Below, piece after piece: positions 45,386 through 53,505 of a stretch of 64,000 nucleotides of DNA. Made by a program: the position numbers and the translations under genes. Each line of letters begins with the position of its first letter. Positions within the stretch are counted from its first letter, which is position 1. Source of the stretch: Daejeonella sp. (GTDB lineage Bacteria; Bacteroidota; Bacteroidia; Sphingobacteriales; Sphingobacteriaceae); NCBI RefSeq assembly GCF_030695525.1, contig NZ_JAUYSS010000058.1:1-64000 (forward strand), read 5' to 3'. The notes under the pieces were generated by a model. That model was given only the letters and a program-made list of their open reading frames with translations. It did no database searches and was not told the origin of the DNA.

Positions 45386-45850
45386 TTATTTCTTAGCTGT
45401 AACAGTAATTTCAATTCTTGCTGGTCCGATCAGACTTTTAATTCCCATTATCGAACGTGTTGGACGTGGTTCATCAAAATAAGTACGGTAAACAGTATTC
45501 ATCCGTTCAAATAGTTCCATATCAGTCAGATAAACTTGCACAGACACTACATCCTTATAATCCATGTCTGCCTCTTTAAGAATCACACCAATCTTATCCA
45601 GTGCCTGCTTAACTTCTGTTTCAAATTCCTCAGGAATAATGCCGGTTTTGGCATCCTCACCACTAAATCCAGCAACATAAAGGGTACCATCAACCAGGAT
45701 TCCCGGGGTAAATGGAAGTCCCCTGTTATAACCTTCGGGCATTATAATTTTGCGTTCTGAAATTTCTTTCTTTGACTCTGTTGTAACAGTGCCTACGCAG
45801 GAGGTCAGTCCAAGAATAAAGAATGAACCTAATAGAATTGTTGATTTCAT
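45386..45850 (-). CDS. RidA-family enamine/imine deaminase with lipoprotein signal
   Basis: A 154-residue protein. Residues 1-18 form a lipoprotein signal (MKSTILLGSFFILGLTSC), followed by a RidA/YjgF domain: FTPGILVDGTLYVAGFSG, TEVKQALDKIGVILKEADMDYKDVV in two adjoining parts, VQVYLTDMELFERMNTVYRTYF, and GPARIEITVTAKK with the key arginine (R145). RidA proteins hydrolyse reactive enamine/imine intermediates released by PLP enzymes. They are normally cytosolic, so a membrane-anchored form next to an exported PLP lyase supports a joint envelope reaction (inference). Confidence 0.85.
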   Translation of the reverse strand: MKSTILLGSFFILGLTSCVGTVTTESKKEISERKIIMPEGYNRGLPFTPGILVDGTLYVAGFSGEDAKTGIIPEEFETEVKQALDKIGVILKEADMDYKDVVSVQVYLTDMELFERMNTVYRTYFDEPRPTRSIMGIKSLIGPARIEITVTAKK

Positions 45851-45919
45851 GTTGTTTGATTTAATACTTAAAGTGATAAAATTACAATTAAATAAGACTG
45901 GGGAATAAGCTATATTTCC

Positions 45920-47716
45920 TTAGTTTTTAGAATTCTTCCTTACCTCACTAACTTCAAGACTACTGACTGGTCCAGCCTTATTGCCAAAACTTTGGCGGAT
46001 ATAAGTTAAAATCGATGCAACAGCATGATCGTCAAGAAATTCTGCATGTGCAGGCATCATACCCTGCCAGGATTGTCCGTTAACCATAATTTCTCCATCA
46101 AGTCCGTTAAGAATCACATTGATAAGCCTCTGCTTATCTCCGTTTACCCAATCTGCACCGGCTAGGGGTGGAAAACGACTATTATCACCTTTGCCATCGC
46201 GCTGATGACAGGATGCACAATAGGTATTGTACAAAATACTGCCTGCCAAACGATCGCCTCTATGAAGATTATCTTTCACTTCATCTGGTGTTTTAATATA
46301 TGATCTGCTCTTTCTAAGTTCCATAGCTGCAAGCTGTTTCTCTCCGAACTCGCTTTTGTCACCCTTGTACATTACCCGCCAGATCTTCCCCTTATTGGAC
46401 TCAGAAATATATAAGGAACCATCAGGTCCGGTTGCCAGACCCATTGGACGATATACTGCGTCACTGGTATTAATTACTGTATCTACACCAGTAAACCCAT
46501 CAGCAAAAACCTCCCATTCACCGCTGGGTGCCCCGTTCTTAAAAGGTACAAAGCAAACAATATAACCTGCCTGAGGATAGGGTGAACGATCAGTTGATCC
46601 ATGAAATGCGACAAAAGCACCTTGTTTATAACGTTCCGGGAATTGATTACCCTGATAAAACATCACATCCATTGGTGCCCAATGGCCCGGAAAACCAAAT
46701 ACAGGAATATCAAATTTGGATGCCCTTCCTATAATCTTACCATCACCACCATAGCCCGGTTGCAAAACATTTTTCTTTTGCATATGATCATAATAAGCAT
46801 ATGGCCAGCCAAAATCAGAACCCTCTGTAACCTTAAGTAAAGGCTCTGAAGGCAGAACAGCTGCCTGCCATGCTGTGTACAAATCAGGATAAATGGTACG
46901 AAAATTATCGATTCCGTTCATAACAGCATACAAATTATCATCCAGCGGACTCCAGACCATCCCAACTACACTTCTGATACCTGTCGCAAATTTATAACCG
47001 TCCTGCTGAGTTTGATTAGTCTTAGAGACATCAAACCTCCAGATACCACCATGGGTTTCCAGTTCAGGTGATGGATCCAAACCCTTACCACCCGGTATTC
47101 CAATGGGTCCATATTTAGTAATATCCTGGCCTGCATCTGAAGGTGTTCCAAAAGGAACGTACATATACCCTCTGCGATCAAATGCAACTGGCTTAGTTGT
47201 ATGCCAGTTATTTGCCACGTTCGGACTAAGGTCAGTCAGCACTACTTCTGTTTTACTTTCGGGAACTAATTGACCCGGAGTGAGTTTGTTTTTGAGTACC
47301 TGATTAACTGTACTGGTATAGAGGTAGCCATCATGTATGGTCATTCCCACAGCAGAACCACCAATATCCTTATAATCGCCAAAATAAACAATTGAGTCTG
47401 CCCGGCCATCCTTATTCAGATCACGCAATCCTACGGTACCTCCTGAACCCTTCATTGCCCGGTTAAATGTTAATTTGACATAAATATCCCCATTGTCATT
47501 TACAGCCAGATGCCTGGCTTTACCAATACTGTCAACTACAACGAGTGCTTCGAAATTATCCGGAAGGAACAAACCTCCCTTGTCAGGCAAACCATCAGGT
47601 ATTGTTCTGGAAATTTTTGAACATGAGAATATTATAAGGACAATAAGAATCAGCACAATCCCGGTTCTAATTTTCGGATTGGTATAATTTTTCAGTGATT
47701 GATTCTCAAAGTTCAT
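45920..47716 (-). CDS. Lipoprotein sorbosone dehydrogenase-like propeller fused to cytochrome c
   Basis: A 598-residue protein with an N-terminal membrane/lipoprotein signal (LILIVLIIFSCSK, C32). A six-bladed propeller (about 45-455) resembles L-sorbosone/soluble glucose dehydrogenases (GSDFGWPYAYYD, MGLATGPDGSLYISES). A C-terminal class I cytochrome c domain (about 485-580) has CASCH at 500-504 and a probable axial Met in GMMPAH near 553. Such fusions oxidise sugars or aldehydes, usually with PQQ, and pass electrons to the respiratory chain. No PQQ synthesis gene is in the window. In this group it is the candidate for oxidising the released amino sugar. Confidence 0.8.
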   Translation of the reverse strand: MNFENQSLKNYTNPKIRTGIVLILIVLIIFSCSKISRTIPDGLPDKGGLFLPDNFEALVVVDSIGKARHLAVNDNGDIYVKLTFNRAMKGSGGTVGLRDLNKDGRADSIVYFGDYKDIGGSAVGMTIHDGYLYTSTVNQVLKNKLTPGQLVPESKTEVVLTDLSPNVANNWHTTKPVAFDRRGYMYVPFGTPSDAGQDITKYGPIGIPGGKGLDPSPELETHGGIWRFDVSKTNQTQQDGYKFATGIRSVVGMVWSPLDDNLYAVMNGIDNFRTIYPDLYTAWQAAVLPSEPLLKVTEGSDFGWPYAYYDHMQKKNVLQPGYGGDGKIIGRASKFDIPVFGFPGHWAPMDVMFYQGNQFPERYKQGAFVAFHGSTDRSPYPQAGYIVCFVPFKNGAPSGEWEVFADGFTGVDTVINTSDAVYRPMGLATGPDGSLYISESNKGKIWRVMYKGDKSEFGEKQLAAMELRKSRSYIKTPDEVKDNLHRGDRLAGSILYNTYCASCHQRDGKGDNSRFPPLAGADWVNGDKQRLINVILNGLDGEIMVNGQSWQGMMPAHAEFLDDHAVASILTYIRQSFGNKAGPVSSLEVSEVRKNSKN

Positions 47717-47726
47717 TCAGGTTGTC

Positions 47727-49295
47727 CTATCGACTTAAATATTTGATTAATAGTCCCATGTTCTTTTCGTACTCACGGGTAGAGATATAGTGCTGATCTG
47801 AGGCATCTACAATACCTTTACCATTTTCATCACTGAGCTTCGCAGTATTCATTTCCGAGCCATCCGGCAAAACCGAATAAGGCCTGCTGATCTGAATGTG
47901 CTTTACAAGCCATCGATCCTGATCCAATGCTTTTATGATATCCGACACCATATTATCATTGGGTATAGCCCCACTTGAAGGAACTGCCGGAGAAAGGGAC
48001 TGGGGTAAAGTTCCATCTTTGATTATACCCGGCTTCAAGGGAGAATTCCTGCTGGCTTCTTCCACCGAAAGTGCATTTACCCGCTGATATTCATCTTTGA
48101 GATATTGAATATTAATATTGGTTTTACCTCCATAATGTGCAAGAAGATTATTATCATCATAATCCCACCAGTAATGACCATCCTTCACTCCTGTACCTTT
48201 ACGGTGAGCATAAAGCCCCTTATTGGTCCCGATCTCAATGAATGTTGCATGGGTACGCGTTCCCCCAAGGCTTTTTTCGGCAGGCAAGCGACAGCTTTCA
48301 AGCCACTGGATGGCATCCGGAATACGTGCCAGGAATTTTCTGTCGCCCGTCAACTGGTAATATTTCATCAACAATAAAACATGGGTATAGGTAAATCCTG
48401 GCATCAGGGCAGGTGGTTCATAACTTCGTGCATGTGCAACCTGCAGTTCCATATTATATTGTTGCCCCCAGCCTCCCTGAGGGTTCCCCTGCTGGGTGAT
48501 CAGATAAAAATTCATTCCTCGGCGAATAGGGTCCAGAAAACGCTCCTCTCCCAGGTTGATATAACACTGAATCAGAAAATCGATATTCCCTGATATTACT
48601 TCATCATTAAATGTATAATAAGCGGAATAGTCTTCTTTACCGTTTTTGGGATGATTGTCCTTAAGAGGAAAACGCTGTGGCCATCCACCAAGCGGATACT
48701 GACTGTCAATTATTAACTGAATAGCTTTATCTAGAGCCGGTTTATATTTAGTGTCCATTTTCTGAAGGTAAAGCCTCAGAAGAAAGGAAGCTGGTCCCGA
48801 AGTATTGGAGTCATCAAAAGTTGAAGTGCCATAATAGTAATAGTATTCCTCAAATCCCCAGGCATTTTTCCCAATAGTATTGTACCAATGTTTTAGAGAT
48901 CGGTCTCCGGCAAAGTCGATCATATAATTCCAGCCACCTTCAGGAAGCTGACCCCAGATCAGTGCAGAGGCAACTTTTTCTGCTGCAAGATAGTAGTACT
49001 CATCGCCGGTTGCTTTATAGGCATCGAGAAACACATTTCCCATACTTACAGTTCCTGGATCCTGAACCCAAACCTGAGTTTTAAAACCCTCCAACTCTCC
49101 CCAGCGACGGGAAAAATCAGGAAGGTAATGAGCTACATAACCACCATTAACACTTGCTTTTTCCACCATAAAACAGGTTGCACGTAACATTGCTGAACGG
49201 GCTTCCTGTTCCAGTTTTTTGGACTGGGCAAAACCATTGAATGTTGTCAGAACCAGTATAGAAAAAGCAGCGAAAAGTGATTTGAAGGTTGACAT
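47727..49295 (-). CDS. Secreted PL10-like (pectate-lyase type) alpha/alpha-toroid protein
   Basis: A 522-residue protein with a Sec signal (MSTFKSLFAAFSILVLTTFNGFA). It is built of helix pairs with repeated glycine-rich loops (NGGYVAHYLPDF, PEGGWNYMIDF, PLGGWPQRFP, PQGGWGQQYN), as in Pec_lyase/PL10-type alpha/alpha toroids. YYTFNDEVISGNIDFL near 235-250 and GGTRTHATFIEIGTNKG near 350 are conserved-looking pockets. A C-terminal tail of about 110 residues does not match PL10. Lyase activity is possible but unproven. It lies 10 bp from both neighbours, a strong operon sign. Confidence 0.65.
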   Translation of the reverse strand: MSTFKSLFAAFSILVLTTFNGFAQSKKLEQEARSAMLRATCFMVEKASVNGGYVAHYLPDFSRRWGELEGFKTQVWVQDPGTVSMGNVFLDAYKATGDEYYYLAAEKVASALIWGQLPEGGWNYMIDFAGDRSLKHWYNTIGKNAWGFEEYYYYYGTSTFDDSNTSGPASFLLRLYLQKMDTKYKPALDKAIQLIIDSQYPLGGWPQRFPLKDNHPKNGKEDYSAYYTFNDEVISGNIDFLIQCYINLGEERFLDPIRRGMNFYLITQQGNPQGGWGQQYNMELQVAHARSYEPPALMPGFTYTHVLLLMKYYQLTGDRKFLARIPDAIQWLESCRLPAEKSLGGTRTHATFIEIGTNKGLYAHRKGTGVKDGHYWWDYDDNNLLAHYGGKTNINIQYLKDEYQRVNALSVEEASRNSPLKPGIIKDGTLPQSLSPAVPSSGAIPNDNMVSDIIKALDQDRWLVKHIQISRPYSVLPDGSEMNTAKLSDENGKGIVDASDQHYISTREYEKNMGLLIKYLSR

Positions 49296-49305
49296 CCTGA
49301 TTTGT

Positions 49306-50358
49306 TTAATAGTTTACAATTTTCTTAACTCTGGCAATTTGCTTTTCTGTAAGAATAATCTTCCCTGCTGCCGCATTTGATTCAAGCTGTTTCACATTTG
49401 AAGATGAAGGAATAATTGGGCCCATACCCTTCATTGTTAACATATAGGCCATAACCAGTTGGCTTAGTTCAACCCCCATTTCGTCAGAAATAGCCGCTAG
49501 TGCATGTAATTTACGCATATTCTCCGGGCTTGTTTTTACCTTTAAGTCGCCCTCGTCGAACAAACGATCGCCCGGACCGGCATTTACAGGATTAAGATAC
49601 CGGTTTGTCAGCAAACCTCTGGCCATCGGGCTCCAGCCTACATATGAAATCCCCTGTTCAGAAGCATAATTCAAAACACCCTTATCATTTGCTGCTTCCC
49701 CATCAAGCAGATCAAACTGATTCTGCACAGCAAGAATCCTGCTTCTGACAGACATTTGAGACTGTACAGCCTGATAGGTTTTAAGGATCTCAACACTGGC
49801 ATTTGAAACGGCAAAATAGCGTACCAGATCCTGTTTCACCAGATCTTCAATTGCTGCCAGACTTTCTTCAGGAGGGGTTATTCCGTCAAATCTGTGAAAA
49901 TAAAGCAGGTCAATATGATCAGTTTGAAGCCTCTCCAAACTGGCATATACTGATTCCATGATATTCCCTCTTGATAGCCCGCAATGGTTCGGACTTAATC
50001 CGTCCATCGTTCCGGACATTTTTGTAGCCAGAATTACATTGCGTCTTTGATCCGGGTTCTTTTTAAACCATTTCCCTATTATCCGCTCAGAATTTCCTGA
50101 AGCATTATTATATCGGTTTGCAGTATCCCAAAAAGTAACTCCCAGATCAATGGCCTTGTTGAGAATACTAAAGGAATTCTTCTTATCAATTCGTGAATCA
50201 TCCCCACTATCCGGATATCCCATTTTCCACGTTCCAAGACCTATATTTGAAACTCTTAAACCTGATTTACCGAGAACACGGTAAGGCATATCGTTAAACT
50301 TATCAATAACAAATGGGGCATTATAAAATGCCTGGCCTTCATACTTATTCTTACTCAT
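49306..50358 (-). CDS. Aldo/keto reductase
   Basis: I chose the ATG at 50358 (MSKNKYEGQAFYNAPF, 350 aa) over a TTG six bases upstream. It is cytosolic, with the AKR tetrad visible as D78, Y83, K113 (LATKMSG) and H155 (YFHRFDG). The C-terminal NADP-binding stretch (GPIIPSSSNVKQLESN) fits the YghZ/Tas-like branch. It would reduce or oxidise a sugar carbonyl with NADP(H). The overlapping functional theme of its neighbours suggests handling of a keto- or aldo-sugar after import (inference). The next gene starts only 10 bp downstream. Confidence 0.88.
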   Translation of the reverse strand: MSKNKYEGQAFYNAPFVIDKFNDMPYRVLGKSGLRVSNIGLGTWKMGYPDSGDDSRIDKKNSFSILNKAIDLGVTFWDTANRYNNASGNSERIIGKWFKKNPDQRRNVILATKMSGTMDGLSPNHCGLSRGNIMESVYASLERLQTDHIDLLYFHRFDGITPPEESLAAIEDLVKQDLVRYFAVSNASVEILKTYQAVQSQMSVRSRILAVQNQFDLLDGEAANDKGVLNYASEQGISYVGWSPMARGLLTNRYLNPVNAGPGDRLFDEGDLKVKTSPENMRKLHALAAISDEMGVELSQLVMAYMLTMKGMGPIIPSSSNVKQLESNAAAGKIILTEKQIARVKKIVNY

Positions 50359-50424
50359 CTGCAAATTTTAATAAATTATTAAATTCTAATAACAAAATTT
50401 TATTATTTATCAGGTCTATGTATT

Positions 50425-51762
50425 TTATGAAAATAAGCCTGAAGGCTTCTCTCCTCTACTTAATATCCTGTCAATTGCAAGTATACCAACCATTAATTGT
50501 CTTGGATAATGATAATGCTCTGCTCTCACCTGAGTATGCTTTTGCATTTTTCTGTCGCCACTATCAATCACAAATGCATATTCCGGGCGAACATAATTCT
50601 TTCTGATGTAAGCTTCGGTCTTAGCATAACAATCAATTGCCCACTTGTCTCCGGTATGTTCGATCAGGATCATAGCACCGATCAGAATCTCTTCATGAAC
50701 CCAGCGTAATTTATTCAGTGCCCAGGAATTATTGTTTACATGGCTAAGTTCATGAAAAAACCCGCCATAAACATCATCCCATGAAGTATCCACATGTCTC
50801 TTAAATTCATTTGAGGACCTGTGAAAAAGATCAGCATCCTTTATAAGAACTGCATAGTTCATTACAAATGCTAAAGTTTCACATCCATGTCCAAGGTCAC
50901 CATATTGGGAGGCTACAGGATCAGGAAGCGGACTCAAATCATGCGCCAAAGCTTCATTCAACAATCTGTATTCTTTATTTAAGTGATGGTTCATGATGGC
51001 ATCTACACAACGATCTGCAAGCGCCTTGATTTCCTTATCATTCCTCTGTCGAAGCATTTGGGTACAAACGCTTAGTAAGATCATCCAATGTCCGAGAATA
51101 CGTGGACCAGCTATTCTGTTTTCTGCCTTGTAGTTATAGGTAAATTCAGGTCTGTCATAACGCTGCACAGCTTTGAGCACAATTTCTTTTGCCTGATCAA
51201 AATACTTAGGTTCAGCGCTTGCTTTAGCATATTCTGCCAGCCCCTCTGCTACGAAAAGATTCCCATATATATCCCCTTCGGTATCACCAATTGGATTACC
51301 CTCCTTACTGAAAGAGGAGATATAATAGCTGCCATCTACAGGCAAACGCTTTAAAATAAAGTCTTTGGATTTACGGGCGATTTCAAGATACGCAGGATCC
51401 TTATCCAGGTTATTATAAAGGAATGAATACATCCATATACCTCTTCCTTCGAACCATGCCCGCTTTGTCGTATTGATCAGTTTTCTTGTCAGAATATCTA
51501 CCGAGCACATAAATCCGCCCAGTTCATGATCCACTACATACTTACCCATATTCGGAATAAATTTACTGAGTAAGGCCTCCTTATACTGTTCACGGAGCTT
51601 TCTCAGATCCAGACCAGTAATTTTTTTAAGCTCCTGTGATTCTGAAGCTTTAACTCCGGCCGGCAAAACGGAACCAGCTATGGCAACTGTCCCCATAAGA
51701 CCCAATCCTGCCAGTGTATTTTGTTTTAAAAAACTACGTCTTGAATATTCCTTTTTAGTCAT
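50425..51762 (-). CDS. Tat-exported AGE-family (alpha/alpha)6-barrel protein
   Basis: I chose the ATG at 51762 (MTKKEYSRRSFLKQNTL, 445 aa), because the longer frame starts with TTG. It has a twin-arginine signal, then an AGE-type barrel with DHELGGFMCSVD near 80, WFEGRGIWMYSFLYNN near 105 and GHWMILLSVCTQML near 235. It is closely related to the adjacent protein at 51793-53109, with which it shares most motifs in the same order, so the two are a tandem duplication. The activity is unknown: sugar 2-epimerase or isomerase by family, hydrolase-like by fold similarity to GH88/GH105. Confidence 0.75.
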   Translation of the reverse strand: MTKKEYSRRSFLKQNTLAGLGLMGTVAIAGSVLPAGVKASESQELKKITGLDLRKLREQYKEALLSKFIPNMGKYVVDHELGGFMCSVDILTRKLINTTKRAWFEGRGIWMYSFLYNNLDKDPAYLEIARKSKDFILKRLPVDGSYYISSFSKEGNPIGDTEGDIYGNLFVAEGLAEYAKASAEPKYFDQAKEIVLKAVQRYDRPEFTYNYKAENRIAGPRILGHWMILLSVCTQMLRQRNDKEIKALADRCVDAIMNHHLNKEYRLLNEALAHDLSPLPDPVASQYGDLGHGCETLAFVMNYAVLIKDADLFHRSSNEFKRHVDTSWDDVYGGFFHELSHVNNNSWALNKLRWVHEEILIGAMILIEHTGDKWAIDCYAKTEAYIRKNYVRPEYAFVIDSGDRKMQKHTQVRAEHYHYPRQLMVGILAIDRILSRGEKPSGLFS

Positions 51763-51792
51763 ATCGAATAGGTTCAATTAAATTTGATAATA

Positions 51793-53109
51793 TCAACCGA
51801 AAAGTCCGGATGGCTTGCCATTACGTTTTATCATTCTTTTTAAGGAAAGCAGATTCAGCATCAAATGACGGGGATGATGATAATGTTCAGCCCTCATTTT
51901 TGCGTAATCCTTCATAAAGCGGTCGCCGGCAGAAGCCCAAAACAAATTACCCGGCTTAGCAAAACTCTTTCGAACATAATCAAGGGTTTCATTAAACAAT
52001 TTCTTTGCCCACTCATCGCCTGTATGCTCTGCGATAAACATACTTCCTATCAGCACCTCTTCCTGTAGCCAAAGCACCTTATCAACTTTCCAGGTATTGT
52101 TATCAACATGATCCAGTGCTCTGAAATAACCTCCATACACATCATCATGTGCCACAGTTACATGTCTTTTAAAGACCTCTGTGATTCGATCGAAAAGTTT
52201 TTTATCCTTTCTGCGGGCAGCTTCGAAATGCAGCATCCAGCACATTTCAATACCATGACCGGTATAAGCGAAATCCTTGTATGAGTTATCCGGGCGACTG
52301 AAATCATGGTTAAGCACCTCATTAAATAATTGATATTGAGGATTTAAATGATGGTTAAGGCAAGCATCCAGACATCTGTCAGCTAATTTCTCCATATCCG
52401 CATCTGGCCCGTTCTCTAATATCTGAGTGGCAGCACGCAGAAATACCATCCAATGACCGAGTACCCTTGGGCCAGGAATCTTAGTTGCTCCTGGATTCAA
52501 ATAGGCTACATAATAATCATAATCAGGACTATCGTATCTGTCAAGGCAGGATAAAATAATCTTTTTGGCTATAGTGAAATACTTTTTATCACCTGATGCC
52601 TTAGCAAATTCTGCCAGACCCTCGGCAACAAATAAGCTGGAATAAATATCCCCCGGGCCCGACAGGGCCTTACCATCTTGACTGTAGGAAGATGTAAAAA
52701 ACTTGTCGTCATCTGGAAGATGTTTTAGTATAAAATCCTTTGATTTACGTGCAATTTCGAGGTATTTAGGATTCTTTTCGAGCGTATTATAAAGAAAAGA
52801 ATAGGTCCACATTCCCCTGCCTTCAAACCAGGCAGTCTTATTTGAATTGGCCTGCCGGCCATTTGTAATATCTATGGATGTCATGAACCCACCAAGTTGA
52901 TGGTCAATTACATATTTATCCATATTTGGAATAAACCTGTTGAAAATCTCCGCCCGGTAAAATTCATGAAGTTTATTTAGGTCCAGACCGTTTGGTTCAT
53001 AACCTTCAAATTTTTCGTAAGGTTTATCCTGGTATGATCCATATGCATTGATGCTAATACTACCTAACCCCGCCAAAAGCGTGTTTGACATGAACTGTCT
53101 TCTTTTCAT
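51793..53109 (-). CDS. Tat-exported AGE-family (alpha/alpha)6-barrel protein
   Basis: A 438-residue protein with a short twin-arginine signal (MKRRQFMSNTLLAGLGS). Main motifs are DHQLGGFMTSIDITN near 70, AWFEGRGMWTYSFLYN near 92, GHWMVFLRAATQIL near 220 and GHGIEMCWMLHFE near 285. It is the first gene of the 42063-53109 group, 30 bp before its tandem paralogue. Two near-duplicates suggest different sugar isomers or a heteromer. Transcription starts in the 396-bp spacer shared with the divergent receptor gene. Confidence 0.75.
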   Translation of the reverse strand: MKRRQFMSNTLLAGLGSISINAYGSYQDKPYEKFEGYEPNGLDLNKLHEFYRAEIFNRFIPNMDKYVIDHQLGGFMTSIDITNGRQANSNKTAWFEGRGMWTYSFLYNTLEKNPKYLEIARKSKDFILKHLPDDDKFFTSSYSQDGKALSGPGDIYSSLFVAEGLAEFAKASGDKKYFTIAKKIILSCLDRYDSPDYDYYVAYLNPGATKIPGPRVLGHWMVFLRAATQILENGPDADMEKLADRCLDACLNHHLNPQYQLFNEVLNHDFSRPDNSYKDFAYTGHGIEMCWMLHFEAARRKDKKLFDRITEVFKRHVTVAHDDVYGGYFRALDHVDNNTWKVDKVLWLQEEVLIGSMFIAEHTGDEWAKKLFNETLDYVRKSFAKPGNLFWASAGDRFMKDYAKMRAEHYHHPRHLMLNLLSLKRMIKRNGKPSGLFG

Positions 53110-53505
53110 AAACTGTCTAAATAACCTGATAAACTAACTGAAAATTCCCCGAACTAAAAATACAATTTATTTGATATTGCTTACCCTGTTTTTGATTTAA
53201 AAATTCAGCAGATCATATATTGGGTACGTAAACAATTGGGCAATTGAAAGGCTTAGTTTATAATAATCAATTTACAAAGGCAAATAAAGCGCCCCCAACG
53301 ATAATTCTTCAGTTTCTAACAAAATGAGATTTGACTTTGCAAACATTGTAACAATACTGAGCATAAAATAGCTTGAACAGGGCTTAAGATTATATTTGCA
53401 TCCAATATTAAGAAACGGCAATTCTCAGGTTTAAACCATTATATCCTACGGGCATCTAACTGATTTGAAGTTTGAAATTACCATATGCCCGAAACGATTA
53501 TTTTT
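53110..53505. other. Divergent intergenic region with promoter for the receptor gene
   Basis: The region separates the AGE-family gene (minus) from the receptor gene (plus). It is AT-rich with no gene. It contains one TAnnTTTG match for the plus strand (53391-53398). I found no equally good match for the minus-strand operon. Confidence 0.55.
53391..53398 (+). promoter_or_regulatory. Bacteroidota -7 promoter element TATATTTG
   Basis: TATATTTG matches the Bacteroidota primary sigma consensus TAnnTTTG exactly. A CTTG at 53372-53375 could serve as a weak -33 element, with a spacer shorter than usual. Transcription would start about 100 bp before the receptor ATG at 53506. Confidence 0.55.
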
